Positions 1 to 8,071 of a DNA stretch of 64,000 bases are shown in pieces. Position 1 is the stretch's first letter. Each line of letters starts with the position of its first letter. Under the pieces are notes generated by a model, which made no database searches, was not told the origin of the DNA, and saw nothing but the letters and a program-made list of their open reading frames with translations. Position numbers and translations under genes: made by a program. The stretch is from Nocardioides sp. YIM 152315 (GTDB lineage: Bacteria > Actinomycetota > Actinomycetes > Propionibacteriales > Nocardioidaceae): positions 186,001-250,000 of the forward strand of contig NZ_JARGER010000042.1 of NCBI RefSeq assembly GCF_029210375.1, read 5' to 3'.

Positions 1-1115
1 TCGTGTTCTCGGCGCTGCGGCCCGAGACGTTCACGACCGAGCTCAACTTCGCGAACCTGATCGGCCAGTCCGCCGGGGTCATGGTCATCGCGATGGGCCT
101 GGTCTTCGTGCTGCTGCTCGGCGAGATCGACCTCTCCGCCGGCGTCACGGGGGGCACGGCGGCCGCCGTCCTCGGCGTCGTGATGACCGAGCAGGGTTGG
201 AACGTCGTCCTCTCGCTCGTGATCGCGCTGCTGGCCGGCACCTTCATCGGCCTGGTGCTCGGCCTCTTCACCGCGAAGGTCGGCGTCCCGTCGTTCGTCG
301 TGACGCTGGCGGCGTTCCTGGGCCTCCAGGGCGTCATGCTCCAGATCATCGGCGAGGGTGGCACGATCGGCTACCGCAACGACTTCGTCCTCAAGCTCAA
401 CAACGGGTCGATGCCGCTGTGGGCGGGCTGGGCGCTGGCGGCCGTGGTGGTCGTCGGCTACGGGCTGGCGACGTTCCTGTCCGGCCGGGCCCGCCGGCGC
501 AACGGCCTCGTCGCGCAGCCGATGCTGCTCTGGGCGATGAAGACCGGCGCGCTGGCGATCGTGGTGCTGGCCGTCACGGCGTACCTCTCGGCGGAGCGCA
601 GCCCGAACCCGACGCTGAAATCGCTCAAGGGCGTGCCCAACGTCGTGCTCGTGATCCTCGTCCTCGTCGTCGTGCTGGGCTACCTGCTGAGCCGCACCGC
701 CTGGGGCCGGCACATCTATGCGGTCGGCGGCAACGCCGAGGCCGCTCGCCGGGCCGGCATCAACGTGGCGTGGATCAAGGTGTCGTGCTTCATGATGAGC
801 TCGACGGTCGCCGCGCTCGGCGGCATCCTGCTCGCGAGCCGCAGCAACTCGGTCTCGCCGCAGACCGGTGGCAACGAGACCCTGCTGTACGCCGTGGGCG
901 CGGCCGTCATCGGCGGCACCAGCCTCTTCGGCGGCAAGGGCCGGGTCACCGACGCCGTCATCGGCGGCCTGGTGATCGCGGTCGTCAGCAACGGCATGGG
1001 GCTGCTCAACCAGCCGGCCGGCGTCGTCTTCATCGTGACCGGGATCGTGCTGCTCGTCGCCGCGACGGTCGACGCCCTCAGCAGGCGCCGCGCCACCGCG
1101 ACCGGACGGGTCTAG
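1..1115 (+). CDS. Sugar ABC transporter permease, XylH/RbsC type (5' end cut by window)
   Basis: Inner-membrane permease of a monosaccharide ABC importer (branched-chain/ribose/xylose permease family). The visible 370 residues are strongly hydrophobic, with about ten membrane segments. They carry the family signature VGGNAEAARRAGI, followed by GGTSLFGGKGR near the C-terminus. The frame is open to the window edge. The GTG at position 3 is probably an internal valine, because family members have an extra N-terminal membrane segment before the ETFTTELNFAN stretch. The partner ATPase and binding protein should lie upstream, outside the window. The ROK regulator follows 4 nt downstream and probably controls this transporter. 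Xylose is the likeliest substrate class, but this cannot be decided from sequence. Confidence 0.85.
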   Translation, partial: VFSALRPETFTTELNFANLIGQSAGVMVIAMGLVFVLLLGEIDLSAGVTGGTAAAVLGVVMTEQGWNVVLSLVIALLAGTFIGLVLGLFTAKVGVPSFVVTLAAFLGLQGVMLQIIGEGGTIGYRNDFVLKLNNGSMPLWAGWALAAVVVVGYGLATFLSGRARRRNGLVAQPMLLWAMKTGALAIVVLAVTAYLSAERSPNPTLKSLKGVPNVVLVILVLVVVLGYLLSRTAWGRHIYAVGGNAEAARRAGINVAWIKVSCFMMSSTVAALGGILLASRSNSVSPQTGGNETLLYAVGAAVIGGTSLFGGKGRVTDAVIGGLVIAVVSNGMGLLNQPAGVVFIVTGIVLLVAATVDALSRRRATATGRV

Positions 1116-1119
1116 CCCG

Positions 1120-2304
1120 ATGCCCACCCCCACCGGCGTCGGCGCCGAGGAGCTCCGGCGTGCGAACCTGCGCGTCATCCTCCAGACGGTGCACCGGCGC
1201 GGCCCCACGACGCGTGCCGTGCTCACGAAGGAGCTCGGGCTCAACCGGAGCACGATCGGCGCGCTGACCGGGGAGCTGCAGTCGCTCGGTCTGGTGACCG
1301 AGCGGACGGCGGTGGTGGGTGGGCGCGGACGGCCGTCGCACCTCGTGGTGCCGTGCGAGGACAACGTGGTGGTCGCGGCCGACGTCGGCGTCGACCGGAT
1401 CGCGGTCGCGCTGGTCGGTCTCGGGGGACAGGTCCTGGACCGGCGCACCCGAGGGCACCAGCGCGGCGAGCACGACGTGGCGCACGTCGTGGACTCCGCC
1501 GCCCAGATGATCGAGGAGACCCTCGCGACGTCGCAGCACCGCCGGTGCCTCGGCGTCGGGGTCGCGGTGCCGGGGGCCGTGCGGGCCAGCGACGGAATGG
1601 TGCGGTTCGCGCCCAACCTCGGGTGGTACGACGAGCCCTTCACGGCGTTGCTCGCCGAGCGGCTGCAGCGGCCCATCTCCACGGGGAACGACGCGAACCT
1701 CGGCGTGCTCGCCGAGCACGTGCGTGGCGCGGCGGTCGGCTTCTCCGAGGTCGTCTACCTCAGCGCGAGCGTGGGCATCGGCGGCGGCTTCCTCGTCGGT
1801 GGACGCCCGCTGACCGGAGCGAGCGGGTACGCCGGCGAGGTCGGCCACATGCAGGTCGACTCCCAGGGACCGACGTGCCGCTGCGGCGCCGTGGGCTGCT
1901 GGGAGATGAAGGTCGGCGAGAACGTCCTGCTGCAGAACGCCGGCCGGCTCGCCGGCGGTGGCCCGGCCGCGGTGGCCGAGGTGATCGCGGCCGCCCGCGC
2001 GGGCGACGCGCGGGCCCAGGCGGCCGTCGACGACGTCGCGGACTGGTGCGGCGTCGGGATCCGGGCGATCGTCAACCTCTTCAACCCCGAGACCGTCGTA
2101 CTCGGCGGCTGCCTCTCGCAGGTGTGGCGGGCGGCGGAGCCGCGGGTGCTCGACTCGTTCGAGCGCAGCAGCCTGATGTCACCACGGGCGGACACCACGA
2201 TCCGCTCCGCCCGCCTCGGCGACGACTCGTCGCTCGTCGGTGCCGCCGAGCTGGCCTTCGAGCCGGTGCTCGACCACCCGCAGACCGTTCCGCAGGCCGT
2301 CTGA
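1120..2304 (+). CDS. ROK-family transcriptional regulator (XylR/NagC-like)
   Basis: Predicted sugar-responsive transcription factor of 394 residues. Residues about 10-75 form a winged helix (ELGLNRSTIGALTGELQSLG), and residues about 90-390 form a ROK sugar-kinase-like fold. The ROK zinc site is visible as GH (His243) followed by CRCGAVGC (Cys253, Cys255, Cys260), and the sugar-binding GNDANLG motif is present. The ATG starts 4 nt after the permease stop, so the two are cotranscribed. Presence of the helix-turn-helix argues for a repressor rather than a free glucokinase. The inducer is unknown; the neighbour suggests the sugar imported by the upstream permease. Confidence 0.88.
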   Translation: MPTPTGVGAEELRRANLRVILQTVHRRGPTTRAVLTKELGLNRSTIGALTGELQSLGLVTERTAVVGGRGRPSHLVVPCEDNVVVAADVGVDRIAVALVGLGGQVLDRRTRGHQRGEHDVAHVVDSAAQMIEETLATSQHRRCLGVGVAVPGAVRASDGMVRFAPNLGWYDEPFTALLAERLQRPISTGNDANLGVLAEHVRGAAVGFSEVVYLSASVGIGGGFLVGGRPLTGASGYAGEVGHMQVDSQGPTCRCGAVGCWEMKVGENVLLQNAGRLAGGGPAAVAEVIAAARAGDARAQAAVDDVADWCGVGIRAIVNLFNPETVVLGGCLSQVWRAAEPRVLDSFERSSLMSPRADTTIRSARLGDDSSLVGAAELAFEPVLDHPQTVPQAV

Positions 2305-2313
2305 GCGGACCGG

Positions 2314-2319
2314 TAGCCT
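2314..2319 (+). promoter_or_regulatory. Putative -10 box TAGCCT before pgsA
   Basis: TAGCCT fits the actinobacterial TANNNT -10 pattern and ends 9 nt before the first ATG of pgsA. A transcript starting about 7 nt downstream would have almost no leader. No convincing -35 is visible. Confidence 0.45.
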
Positions 2320-2328
2320 GCTGCCGCC

Positions 2329-2949
2329 ATGATGGAACGTTTCCGCGCCTTCTGGACGAAGGTCATCTCGCCGGTCGCCAACCTGCTGATCCGACTCGGC
2401 GTCAGCCCCGACGCCGTGACCTTCGTCGGCACGCTCGGCGTGTGCGCGGGTGCGCTCGTCTTCTTCCCGCAGGGCATGCTGCTCACCGGCGTCCTGGTGA
2501 TCACCGCCTTCGTGTTCAGCGACCTGATCGACGGCCACATGGCGCGGTCGACCGGTCGGGTCAGCAAGTTCGGGGCGTTCTGGGACTCGACGCTCGACCG
2601 GGTCGGCGACGGCGCGATCTTCATCGGCCTCGCGCTCTACTTCGCGTGGGAGGAGCCGAGCCGGCTCTACCTCGTGCTCAGCCTCGTCTGCCTGCTGATG
2701 GGCGCGGTCACGTCGTACGCCCGCTCGCGCGGCGAGACCCTCGGGTTCGACGTCAAGGTCGGGATCGCCGAGCGGGCCGACCGACTGGTCGCGATCCTGG
2801 TGATGACCGGCTTCAGCGCGATCTTCGACCTGCCGGTGCTGCTCTACATCGCCCTGTGGGCGCTCGCGGCCGCGTCGACGATCACCGTCGCCCAGCGCGT
2901 GTGGGTGGTCCGGAAGCAGGCCCTGGCCGACGCCGGCACTACCATCTGA
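2329..2949 (+). CDS. pgsA: CDP-alcohol phosphatidyltransferase, probable phosphatidylinositol-phosphate synthase
   Basis: Membrane enzyme that transfers a phosphatidyl group from CDP-diacylglycerol to an alcohol. The 206-residue protein has about six hydrophobic segments. The complete CDP-alcohol phosphotransferase motif is present: DLIDGHMAR then G-x3-D-x3-D, giving the metal-binding residues Asp65, Asp68, Asp86 and Asp90. In actinobacteria the homologue next to pdxS is the phosphatidylinositol-phosphate synthase (PgsA1), and position supports that assignment. A cardiolipin or phosphatidylglycerol-phosphate synthase is the alternative. Two ATGs are adjacent (2329 and 2332). The stop lies 2 nt before pdxS. 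The acyltransferase and pimA genes that follow pgsA1 in mycobacteria are not here. Confidence 0.85.
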   Translation: MMERFRAFWTKVISPVANLLIRLGVSPDAVTFVGTLGVCAGALVFFPQGMLLTGVLVITAFVFSDLIDGHMARSTGRVSKFGAFWDSTLDRVGDGAIFIGLALYFAWEEPSRLYLVLSLVCLLMGAVTSYARSRGETLGFDVKVGIAERADRLVAILVMTGFSAIFDLPVLLYIALWALAAASTITVAQRVWVVRKQALADAGTTI

Positions 2950-2951
2950 GC

Positions 2952-3869
2952 ATGGTCGAGAGCGCTCCCGAGAACAGCACCAGCACGTCCGGCACCGGCA
3001 CCACCCGCGTCAAGCGCGGCATGGCCGAGATGCTGAAGGGCGGCGTGATCATGGACGTGGTCACGCCCGAGCAGGCGAAGATCGCCGAGGACGCGGGCGC
3101 GGTCGCCGTGATGGCGCTGGAGCGGGTGCCCGCCGACATCCGCGCGCAGGGCGGCGTCTCCCGGATGAGCGACCCCGACATGATCGACGGGATCATCGAG
3201 ACGGTCTCGATCCCGGTGATGGCCAAGGCCCGGATCGGGCACTTCGCCGAGGCGCAGGTGCTGCAGTCGCTCGGCGTGGACTACATCGACGAGTCCGAGG
3301 TGCTGACGCCCGCGGACTACGACAACCACATCGACAAGTGGGCCTTCACGATCCCGTTCGTGTGCGGCGCGACCAACCTGGGCGAGGCGCTGCGGCGGAT
3401 CACCGAGGGTGCGGCGATGATCCGCTCCAAGGGCGAGGCCGGCACCGGCGACGTCTCCAACGCCGTGACCCACATGCGCACGATCCGCAAGGAGATCCGC
3501 CGCCTCGGGGCGCTGGAGGGCGACGAGCTGTACGTCGCGGCCAAGGAGCTGCAGGCGCCCTACGACCTGGTCAAGGAGGTCGCCGAGAAGGGCAAGCTCC
3601 CCGTGGTGCTCTTCACCGCCGGCGGCATCGCGACCCCGGCCGACGCGGCGATGATGATGCAGCTCGGTGCCGAGGGCGTCTTCGTGGGGTCGGGCATCTT
3701 CAAGTCCGGCAACCCCGCCCATCGGGCCGAGGCGATCGTCAAGGCCACGACCTTCCACGACGACCCCGACGTGGTCGCCAAGGTCTCCCGCGGCCTCGGC
3801 GAGGCCATGGTCGGCATCAACGTCGAGGAGATCCCGCAGCCGCACCGGCTCGCCGAGCGGGGCTGGTGA
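2952..3869 (+). CDS. pdxS: Pyridoxal 5'-phosphate synthase subunit PdxS
   Basis: Synthase subunit (305 residues) of the ribose 5-phosphate-dependent vitamin B6 pathway. It combines ribose 5-phosphate, glyceraldehyde 3-phosphate and ammonia from PdxT into pyridoxal phosphate. It is a TIM barrel that forms a dodecamer. Active-site residues seen are Asp35 in IMDVV and the Schiff-base lysine Lys92 in VMAKARIGH. The second lysine lies in MIRSKGEAGTG. The N-terminus has a short polar extension (ENSTSTSGTG). The ATG at 2952 is 2 nt after the pgsA stop. The end overlaps the pdxT start in a GTGA junction, as expected for two subunits of one complex. Confidence 0.97.
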   Translation: MVESAPENSTSTSGTGTTRVKRGMAEMLKGGVIMDVVTPEQAKIAEDAGAVAVMALERVPADIRAQGGVSRMSDPDMIDGIIETVSIPVMAKARIGHFAEAQVLQSLGVDYIDESEVLTPADYDNHIDKWAFTIPFVCGATNLGEALRRITEGAAMIRSKGEAGTGDVSNAVTHMRTIRKEIRRLGALEGDELYVAAKELQAPYDLVKEVAEKGKLPVVLFTAGGIATPADAAMMMQLGAEGVFVGSGIFKSGNPAHRAEAIVKATTFHDDPDVVAKVSRGLGEAMVGINVEEIPQPHRLAERGW

Positions 3870-4477
3870 CGACCCCCACGAGGATCCCCACCGTCGGCGT
3901 CTTCGCGCTCCAGGGAGACGTCCGGGAGCACCTGCGGGTCCTGCGCGCGCTGGGGGTCGCGGCCCATACGGTACGGCGTACCTCCGAGCTCGACGCCTGC
4001 GACGGCCTCGTCGTCCCGGGCGGCGAGTCGACGACGATGGCGAAGCTCGCGCGCACCTTCGACGTCTACGAGCCGATCCGGCAGCGCATCAAGGAGGGCA
4101 TGCCGGTCTTCGGCACCTGCGCCGGCATGATCATGCTCGCCGACCGGATACTCGACGGCGCCCCCGGCCAGGAGACCCTCGGTGGGCTCGACGCCACCGT
4201 CCGCCGCAACGCCTTCGGCCGCCAGGTCGACTCCTTCGAGGACGACCTGGCGTTCGCCGGGCTCGACGACCCGGTGCACGCGGTCTTCATCCGTGCTCCC
4301 TGGGTCGAGGAGGCCGGCGCGGGCGTCGAGGTGCTCGCCCGGGTGGGGGCCGGGCCGGCCGCGGGTAGGATCGTCGCCGTCCGACAGGGCCCGGTGATGG
4401 CGACGTCCTTCCACCCCGAGGTGGGTGGTGATACCCGGGTCCACCGGTTGTTCGTCGACCTGGTGCAACAGAGCTAG
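3866..4477 (+). CDS. pdxT: Pyridoxal 5'-phosphate synthase glutaminase subunit PdxT
   Basis: Class I glutamine amidotransferase (203 residues) that hydrolyses glutamine and channels ammonia to PdxS. The catalytic triad is visible: Cys85 in FGTCAGM, and His183 and Glu185 in SFHPEV. The family motif VPGGESTTM is also present. The start is the GTG at 3866, which overlaps the pdxS stop by 3 nt. It gives the expected N-terminus leading into VGVFALQGDVREH. Tight coupling with pdxS matches the 1:1 complex. The stop is 14 nt before yebC. Confidence 0.97.
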   Translation: MTTPTRIPTVGVFALQGDVREHLRVLRALGVAAHTVRRTSELDACDGLVVPGGESTTMAKLARTFDVYEPIRQRIKEGMPVFGTCAGMIMLADRILDGAPGQETLGGLDATVRRNAFGRQVDSFEDDLAFAGLDDPVHAVFIRAPWVEEAGAGVEVLARVGAGPAAGRIVAVRQGPVMATSFHPEVGGDTRVHRLFVDLVQQS

Positions 4478-4491
4478 TAGAAGAGGGACGG

Positions 4492-5271
4492 ATGTCTGGC
4501 CACTCCAAGTGGGCGACCACCAAGCACAAGAAGGCCGCGATCGACGCGAAGCGCGGCAAGCTGTTCGCGAAGCTCATCAAGAACATCGAGATCGCGGCCA
4601 AGATGGGCGGCCCCGACCCCTCCGGCAACCCCACGCTCTACGACGCCATCCAGAAGGCGAAGAAGCAGTCGGTGCCCAACAAGAACATCGACTCCGCGGT
4701 CAAGCGCGGCGGTGGTCTCGACGGCGGCGGCGTCGACTACGAGACGATCATGTACGAGGTCTACGGCCCCCAGGGCGTCGCGCTGCTGGTCGAGTGCCTC
4801 ACCGACAACCGCAACCGCGCCGCGATGGAGGTCCGCACGGCGGTCACCCGCAACGGCGGCACCATGGCCGACCCCGGCTCGGTGTCCCGGCTCTTCACCC
4901 GCAAGGGCGTCGTGGTGGTCGGCAAGGAGCAGGAGCGTGCCGGCAAGCCGTGGGAGGTCAGCGAGGACGACGTGCTCGAGGCCACCCTCGACGCCGGCGC
5001 CGACGACGTCAGCGACCTCGGCGAGAGCTTCGAGGTGCAGACCGAGGCCTCCGACGTGGTCGCGGTGCGGACGGCGCTGCAGGCCGCCGGCATCGACTAC
5101 GACTCCGCCGAGGTGCAGTTCGTGGCGACCATGGACATCCCCGTGGCCGAAGTCGACGTGGCGGGCAAGGTGTTCCGCCTGGTCGACGCCGTCGACGACC
5201 TCGACGACGTGCAGAACGTCTACAGCAACGCAGACATCCCCGACGAGGTCCTGGACTCCATCGACGCGTAG
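4492..5271 (+). CDS. yebC: YebC/PmpR family protein (TACO1-like)
   Basis: Cytoplasmic protein of 259 residues with the invariant N-terminus MSGHSKWATTKHKK. The family was long annotated as a transcriptional regulator. More recent work describes YebC-type proteins as ribosome-associated factors that relieve stalling at proline stretches. The sequence alone does not decide between these roles. A Shine-Dalgarno-like GAAGAGGGA precedes the ATG. It lies between pdxT and ruvC, as in other actinobacteria. Codon use and length are normal for the family. Confidence 0.95.
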   Translation: MSGHSKWATTKHKKAAIDAKRGKLFAKLIKNIEIAAKMGGPDPSGNPTLYDAIQKAKKQSVPNKNIDSAVKRGGGLDGGGVDYETIMYEVYGPQGVALLVECLTDNRNRAAMEVRTAVTRNGGTMADPGSVSRLFTRKGVVVVGKEQERAGKPWEVSEDDVLEATLDAGADDVSDLGESFEVQTEASDVVAVRTALQAAGIDYDSAEVQFVATMDIPVAEVDVAGKVFRLVDAVDDLDDVQNVYSNADIPDEVLDSIDA

Positions 5272-5319
5272 CGAGGACGCGACCGGCGTGTCGAGACCAG
5301 GTGGGACGAGCGTCGACCT

Positions 5320-5346
5320 TAACGTGGACACCGAACAGATGTTCGA
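5320..5346 (+). promoter_or_regulatory. ruvC promoter with LexA (SOS) box
   Basis: A -10-like TAACGT (5320-5325) is followed at 5331-5346 by CCGAACAGATGTTCGA. This matches the mycobacterial/actinobacterial LexA operator TCGAAC-N4-GTTCGA in 11 of 12 defined positions. The operator covers the expected transcription start and ends 16 nt before the ruvC ATG. SOS control of ruvCAB is well known in other bacteria, so a DNA-damage-inducible ruvCAB operon is the natural reading. Confidence 0.75.
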
Positions 5347-5362
5347 TGTGAAAGGTCGTCAG

Positions 5363-5884
5363 ATGCGCGTGCTGGGGATCGACCCCGGGCTGACCCGCTG
5401 TGGCATGGGCGTGGTCGAGGGCTCGGTGGGGCGGCCACTGAGCCTGGTCGACGTCAACGTGCTGCGGACCTCGTCCGACCTGTCCGTGCCCGAGCGCCTG
5501 GTGACGATCGAGAAGGGCGTGGACGCCTGGCTCGACGAGTACCACCCGGACGCCGTGGCGGTCGAGCGCGTCTTCGCGCGCTCCGACGTCAGCACGGTGA
5601 TGGGCACCGCGCAGGCCAGCGGCATCGCGATGGTCTGCGCGGCGCGGCGGGGGCTTCCGATCGCGCTGCACACGCCCAGCGAGGTGAAGGCGGCCGTCTC
5701 CGGCAACGGTCGCGCCGCCAAGGCCCAGGTCGGCGCGATGGTGACCCGCATCCTGCGGCTCGACGCGATGCCCCGGCCGGCCGACGCGGCGGACGCGCTG
5801 GCGCTGGCCATCACCCACATCTGGCGCGGTGGCGCCCAGGCCCGGATCGACGCGGCGATGGCCGCAGCGAGGAGTCGCACGTGA
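5363..5884 (+). CDS. ruvC: Holliday junction resolvase RuvC
   Basis: Endonuclease (173 residues) that cuts Holliday junctions symmetrically during recombinational repair, working with RuvAB. It has the RNase H-like fold with the acidic tetrad Asp7 (GIDPG), Glu68 (VERVF), Asp141 and Asp144 (ADAADALALAI). The start at ATG 5363 gives the family N-terminus MRVLGIDPGLTRCG and has AAAGG upstream. An in-frame ATG at 5339 falls inside the LexA box and is less likely. The stop overlaps the ruvA start (GTGA). Confidence 0.97.
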   Translation: MRVLGIDPGLTRCGMGVVEGSVGRPLSLVDVNVLRTSSDLSVPERLVTIEKGVDAWLDEYHPDAVAVERVFARSDVSTVMGTAQASGIAMVCAARRGLPIALHTPSEVKAAVSGNGRAAKAQVGAMVTRILRLDAMPRPADAADALALAITHIWRGGAQARIDAAMAAARSRT

Positions 5885-6477
5885 TCGCGTTCGTCCGCGG
5901 CGAGGTCGCCGCGCTGACCCTCTCCAGCGCCGTGCTGGAGGTCGGGGGAGTGGGGCTGGAGCTGATGTGCACCCCCGGCACGCTCGCCACCCTGCGGCCC
6001 GGCGCCAAGGCCACCCTCGCGACCTCGATGGTCGTGCGCGAGGACTCCCTCACGCTCTTCGGCTTCGCCGACGACGACGAGAAGCAGACCTTCGAGCTCG
6101 TGCAGACCGCCTCCGGGGTCGGCCCGAAGGTCGCGCAGGCGATGGTCGCCGTGCTCAGCCCCGACGACCTGCGGGTCGCCATCGCCGGAGACGACGTCAA
6201 GACGCTGATGAAGGTGCCCGGCATCGGCCAGAAGGGCGCCCAGCGCATCATCCTCGAGCTCAAGGACCGCATCGGCGCCCCGACCGGTGGTCGTTCCGCC
6301 GCGGCGCCCGTGGCGTCCGCCCCGTGGCGCGACCAGGTGCACCAGGGCCTCGTCGGGCTGGGCTGGTCGGCCAAGGACGCGGAGAAGGCCGTCGACACGG
6401 TCGCGCACGAGGCGGGCGACGCCCCCGACGTCGCGGCCCTGCTGCGTGCCGCCCTCAGGACGCTGAGCAAGGCCTGA
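5881..6477 (+). CDS. ruvA: Holliday junction branch migration protein RuvA
   Basis: DNA-binding subunit (198 residues) that forms tetramers on four-way junctions and loads the RuvB motor. The N-terminal OB domain is followed by helix-hairpin-helix motifs, visible as ASGVGPKVAQ and VPGIGQKGAQRI. A C-terminal RuvB-contact domain (residues about 150-198) follows an alanine-rich linker. It starts with GTG overlapping the ruvC stop and ends 4 nt before ruvB, so the three genes form one operon under the upstream LexA box. Confidence 0.97.
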   Translation: MIAFVRGEVAALTLSSAVLEVGGVGLELMCTPGTLATLRPGAKATLATSMVVREDSLTLFGFADDDEKQTFELVQTASGVGPKVAQAMVAVLSPDDLRVAIAGDDVKTLMKVPGIGQKGAQRIILELKDRIGAPTGGRSAAAPVASAPWRDQVHQGLVGLGWSAKDAEKAVDTVAHEAGDAPDVAALLRAALRTLSKA

Positions 6478-6481
6478 GGCC

Positions 6482-7591
6482 GTGCCCTTCCACGAGGACG
6501 AGATCGACGAGGCCGAGGCGACCCACCTGCGGTCCCTGACGGCGGGCGCGGCGCTCTCCGCAGAAGCACAGGGCGACGAGCGGGCCGTCGAGGCCGCGCT
6601 CCGCCCGAAGACGCTGGACGAGGTGGTCGGGCAGGTGCGCGTCCGCGACCAGCTCGGGCTGGTGCTGGAGGCCGCCCGACGCCGCGGCCGCGCCCCCGAC
6701 CACGTGCTGCTGTCGGGGCCGCCCGGCCTCGGCAAGACCACGCTCGCGATGATCATCGCGAGCGAGATGGGCGCACCCCTGCGGCTGACCAGTGGCCCGG
6801 CGATCACCCACGCCGGCGACCTCGCCGCGATCCTCTCCGGCATGAACGAGGGCGACGTCCTCTTCGTCGACGAGATCCACCGGATGTCGCGGCCCGCCGA
6901 GGAGATGCTCTACATGGCGATGGAGGACTTCCGGGTCGACGTCGTCATCGGCAAGGGACCGGGCGCGACCGCGATCCCGCTCGACATCCCGCCGTTCACG
7001 CTCGTCGGCGCGACCACCAGGGCCGGGCTGCTGCCGGGCCCGCTGCGCGACCGCTTCGGCTTCACGGCGCACCTGGAGTTCTACGAGCCCGAGGAGCTCG
7101 ACCTGATCGTGCAGCGCTCCGCACGGCTCCTCGAGGTCGACGTCGTCGACGACGGCACCGCCGAGATCGCCTCGCGCTCGCGCGGCACGCCCCGCATCGC
7201 CAACCGGCTGCTTCGCCGGGTCCGCGACTACGCCCAGGTCCGCGCCGACGGGGTCGTGACCCTCGCGGTCGCCCGGGCGGCGCTCGAGCTCTACGAGGTC
7301 GACCAGCTCGGCCTCGACCGGCTCGACCGCGCGGTGATCGACGTGCTCTGCCGCCGGTTCGGCGGAGGACCGGTCGGCATCTCCACGCTGGCCGTCGCGG
7401 TGGGCGAGGAGCGCGAGACCGTCGAGGAGGTCGCGGAGCCGTTCCTGGTCCGCAACGGCTTCCTGGCGCGTACGCCGCGCGGGCGGGTCGCCACGCCGGC
7501 CGCCTGGCAGCACCTCGGCCTGACGGCCCCCCCGGCGCCCGCCTTCGAGCCGGAGCCCGCCGCGGGCGACGCCACGCTCTTCGAGGACTGA
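6482..7591 (+). CDS. ruvB: Holliday junction branch migration helicase RuvB
   Basis: AAA+ ATPase (369 residues) that drives branch migration as hexamers on RuvA. Walker A is GPPGLGKTT (residues 79-87) and Walker B is DEIH. Sensor 1 lies in GATTRAG and the arginine finger region in GPLRDRFG. A winged-helix DNA-binding domain occupies the C-terminal part (GGGPVGISTLA). It starts at GTG 6482. The C-terminal tail of about 20 residues is acidic and proline-rich. A gap of about 128 nt follows before yajC. Confidence 0.97.
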   Translation: MPFHEDEIDEAEATHLRSLTAGAALSAEAQGDERAVEAALRPKTLDEVVGQVRVRDQLGLVLEAARRRGRAPDHVLLSGPPGLGKTTLAMIIASEMGAPLRLTSGPAITHAGDLAAILSGMNEGDVLFVDEIHRMSRPAEEMLYMAMEDFRVDVVIGKGPGATAIPLDIPPFTLVGATTRAGLLPGPLRDRFGFTAHLEFYEPEELDLIVQRSARLLEVDVVDDGTAEIASRSRGTPRIANRLLRRVRDYAQVRADGVVTLAVARAALELYEVDQLGLDRLDRAVIDVLCRRFGGGPVGISTLAVAVGEERETVEEVAEPFLVRNGFLARTPRGRVATPAAWQHLGLTAPPAPAFEPEPAAGDATLFED

Positions 7592-7650
7592 CACCGGCGC
7601 CCGGCCCGGGTGGCCCGGGGCGGATTGGTGAGGCGGGCCACCCCGCTGGT

Positions 7651-7656
7651 TACACT
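7651..7656 (+). promoter_or_regulatory. Putative -10 box TACACT for yajC-secDF
   Basis: TACACT lies 63 nt before the yajC start, with TTGGTG at 7625-7630 as a possible but widely spaced -35. It would give secDF its own promoter separate from the SOS-controlled ruv operon. Confidence 0.4.
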
Positions 7657-7719
7657 GGCGCGTCGGCCCGCCCGCTCTGGGTCGTGTGCCCCGAACAACG
7701 CTCGAGAGGTCAATTCGTC

Positions 7720-8070
7720 GTGGAGTTCCTGCCGCTCGTCGGCATCGTCCTGCTCTTCTGGCTCTTCATCATCCGCCCGGCCTCCAAGCGCCAGAAGGAA
7801 CTCGGACGCATGCAGTCGTCGTTGTCCGAAGGTGACGAGGTCGTGCTGACGTCCGGCATCTTCGGCACCGTCAGCCATGTCGACGACGACCACCTCCGGG
7901 TGGTGATCGCCGACGGCGTCGACATCAAGGTCGCCCGGGGTGCCATCGGCAGCAAGGTGCAGCGTCCGGACGAAACGGATGAGGCGGACGAGGCGGACGA
8001 CGCCGGTGACGAGCAGGCCGACACCGAGGCCGAGAACGGAAGGCCCGGCACCGGCCCGGAGGGGAACTGA
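7720..8070 (+). CDS. yajC: Preprotein translocase subunit YajC
   Basis: Small accessory subunit of the Sec-YajC-SecDF complex, 116 residues. One N-terminal membrane segment (EFLPLVGIVLLFWLFIIRP) is followed by the family motif QKEL...L..GDEVVLTSGIFGTV. A highly acidic C-terminal tail (DETDEADEADDAGDE) follows. I chose GTG 7720 because GAGAGG lies 9 nt upstream and the membrane segment then starts at once. An in-frame GTG at 7684 would add 12 polar residues. It ends 1 nt before the secD ATG. Confidence 0.93.
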   Translation: MEFLPLVGIVLLFWLFIIRPASKRQKELGRMQSSLSEGDEVVLTSGIFGTVSHVDDDHLRVVIADGVDIKVARGAIGSKVQRPDETDEADEADDAGDEQADTEAENGRPGTGPEGN

Positions 8071-8071
8071 G

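Noticed and set aside
5339..5362. ATG 5339 as the ruvC start
   Set aside because: It lies inside the LexA operator and would add eight residues before the conserved MRVLGIDPG; ATG 5363 has a better Shine-Dalgarno sequence.
7684..7719. GTG 7684 as the yajC start
   Set aside because: It adds a polar stretch before the membrane segment; GTG 7720 has GAGAGG at proper distance and matches family length.
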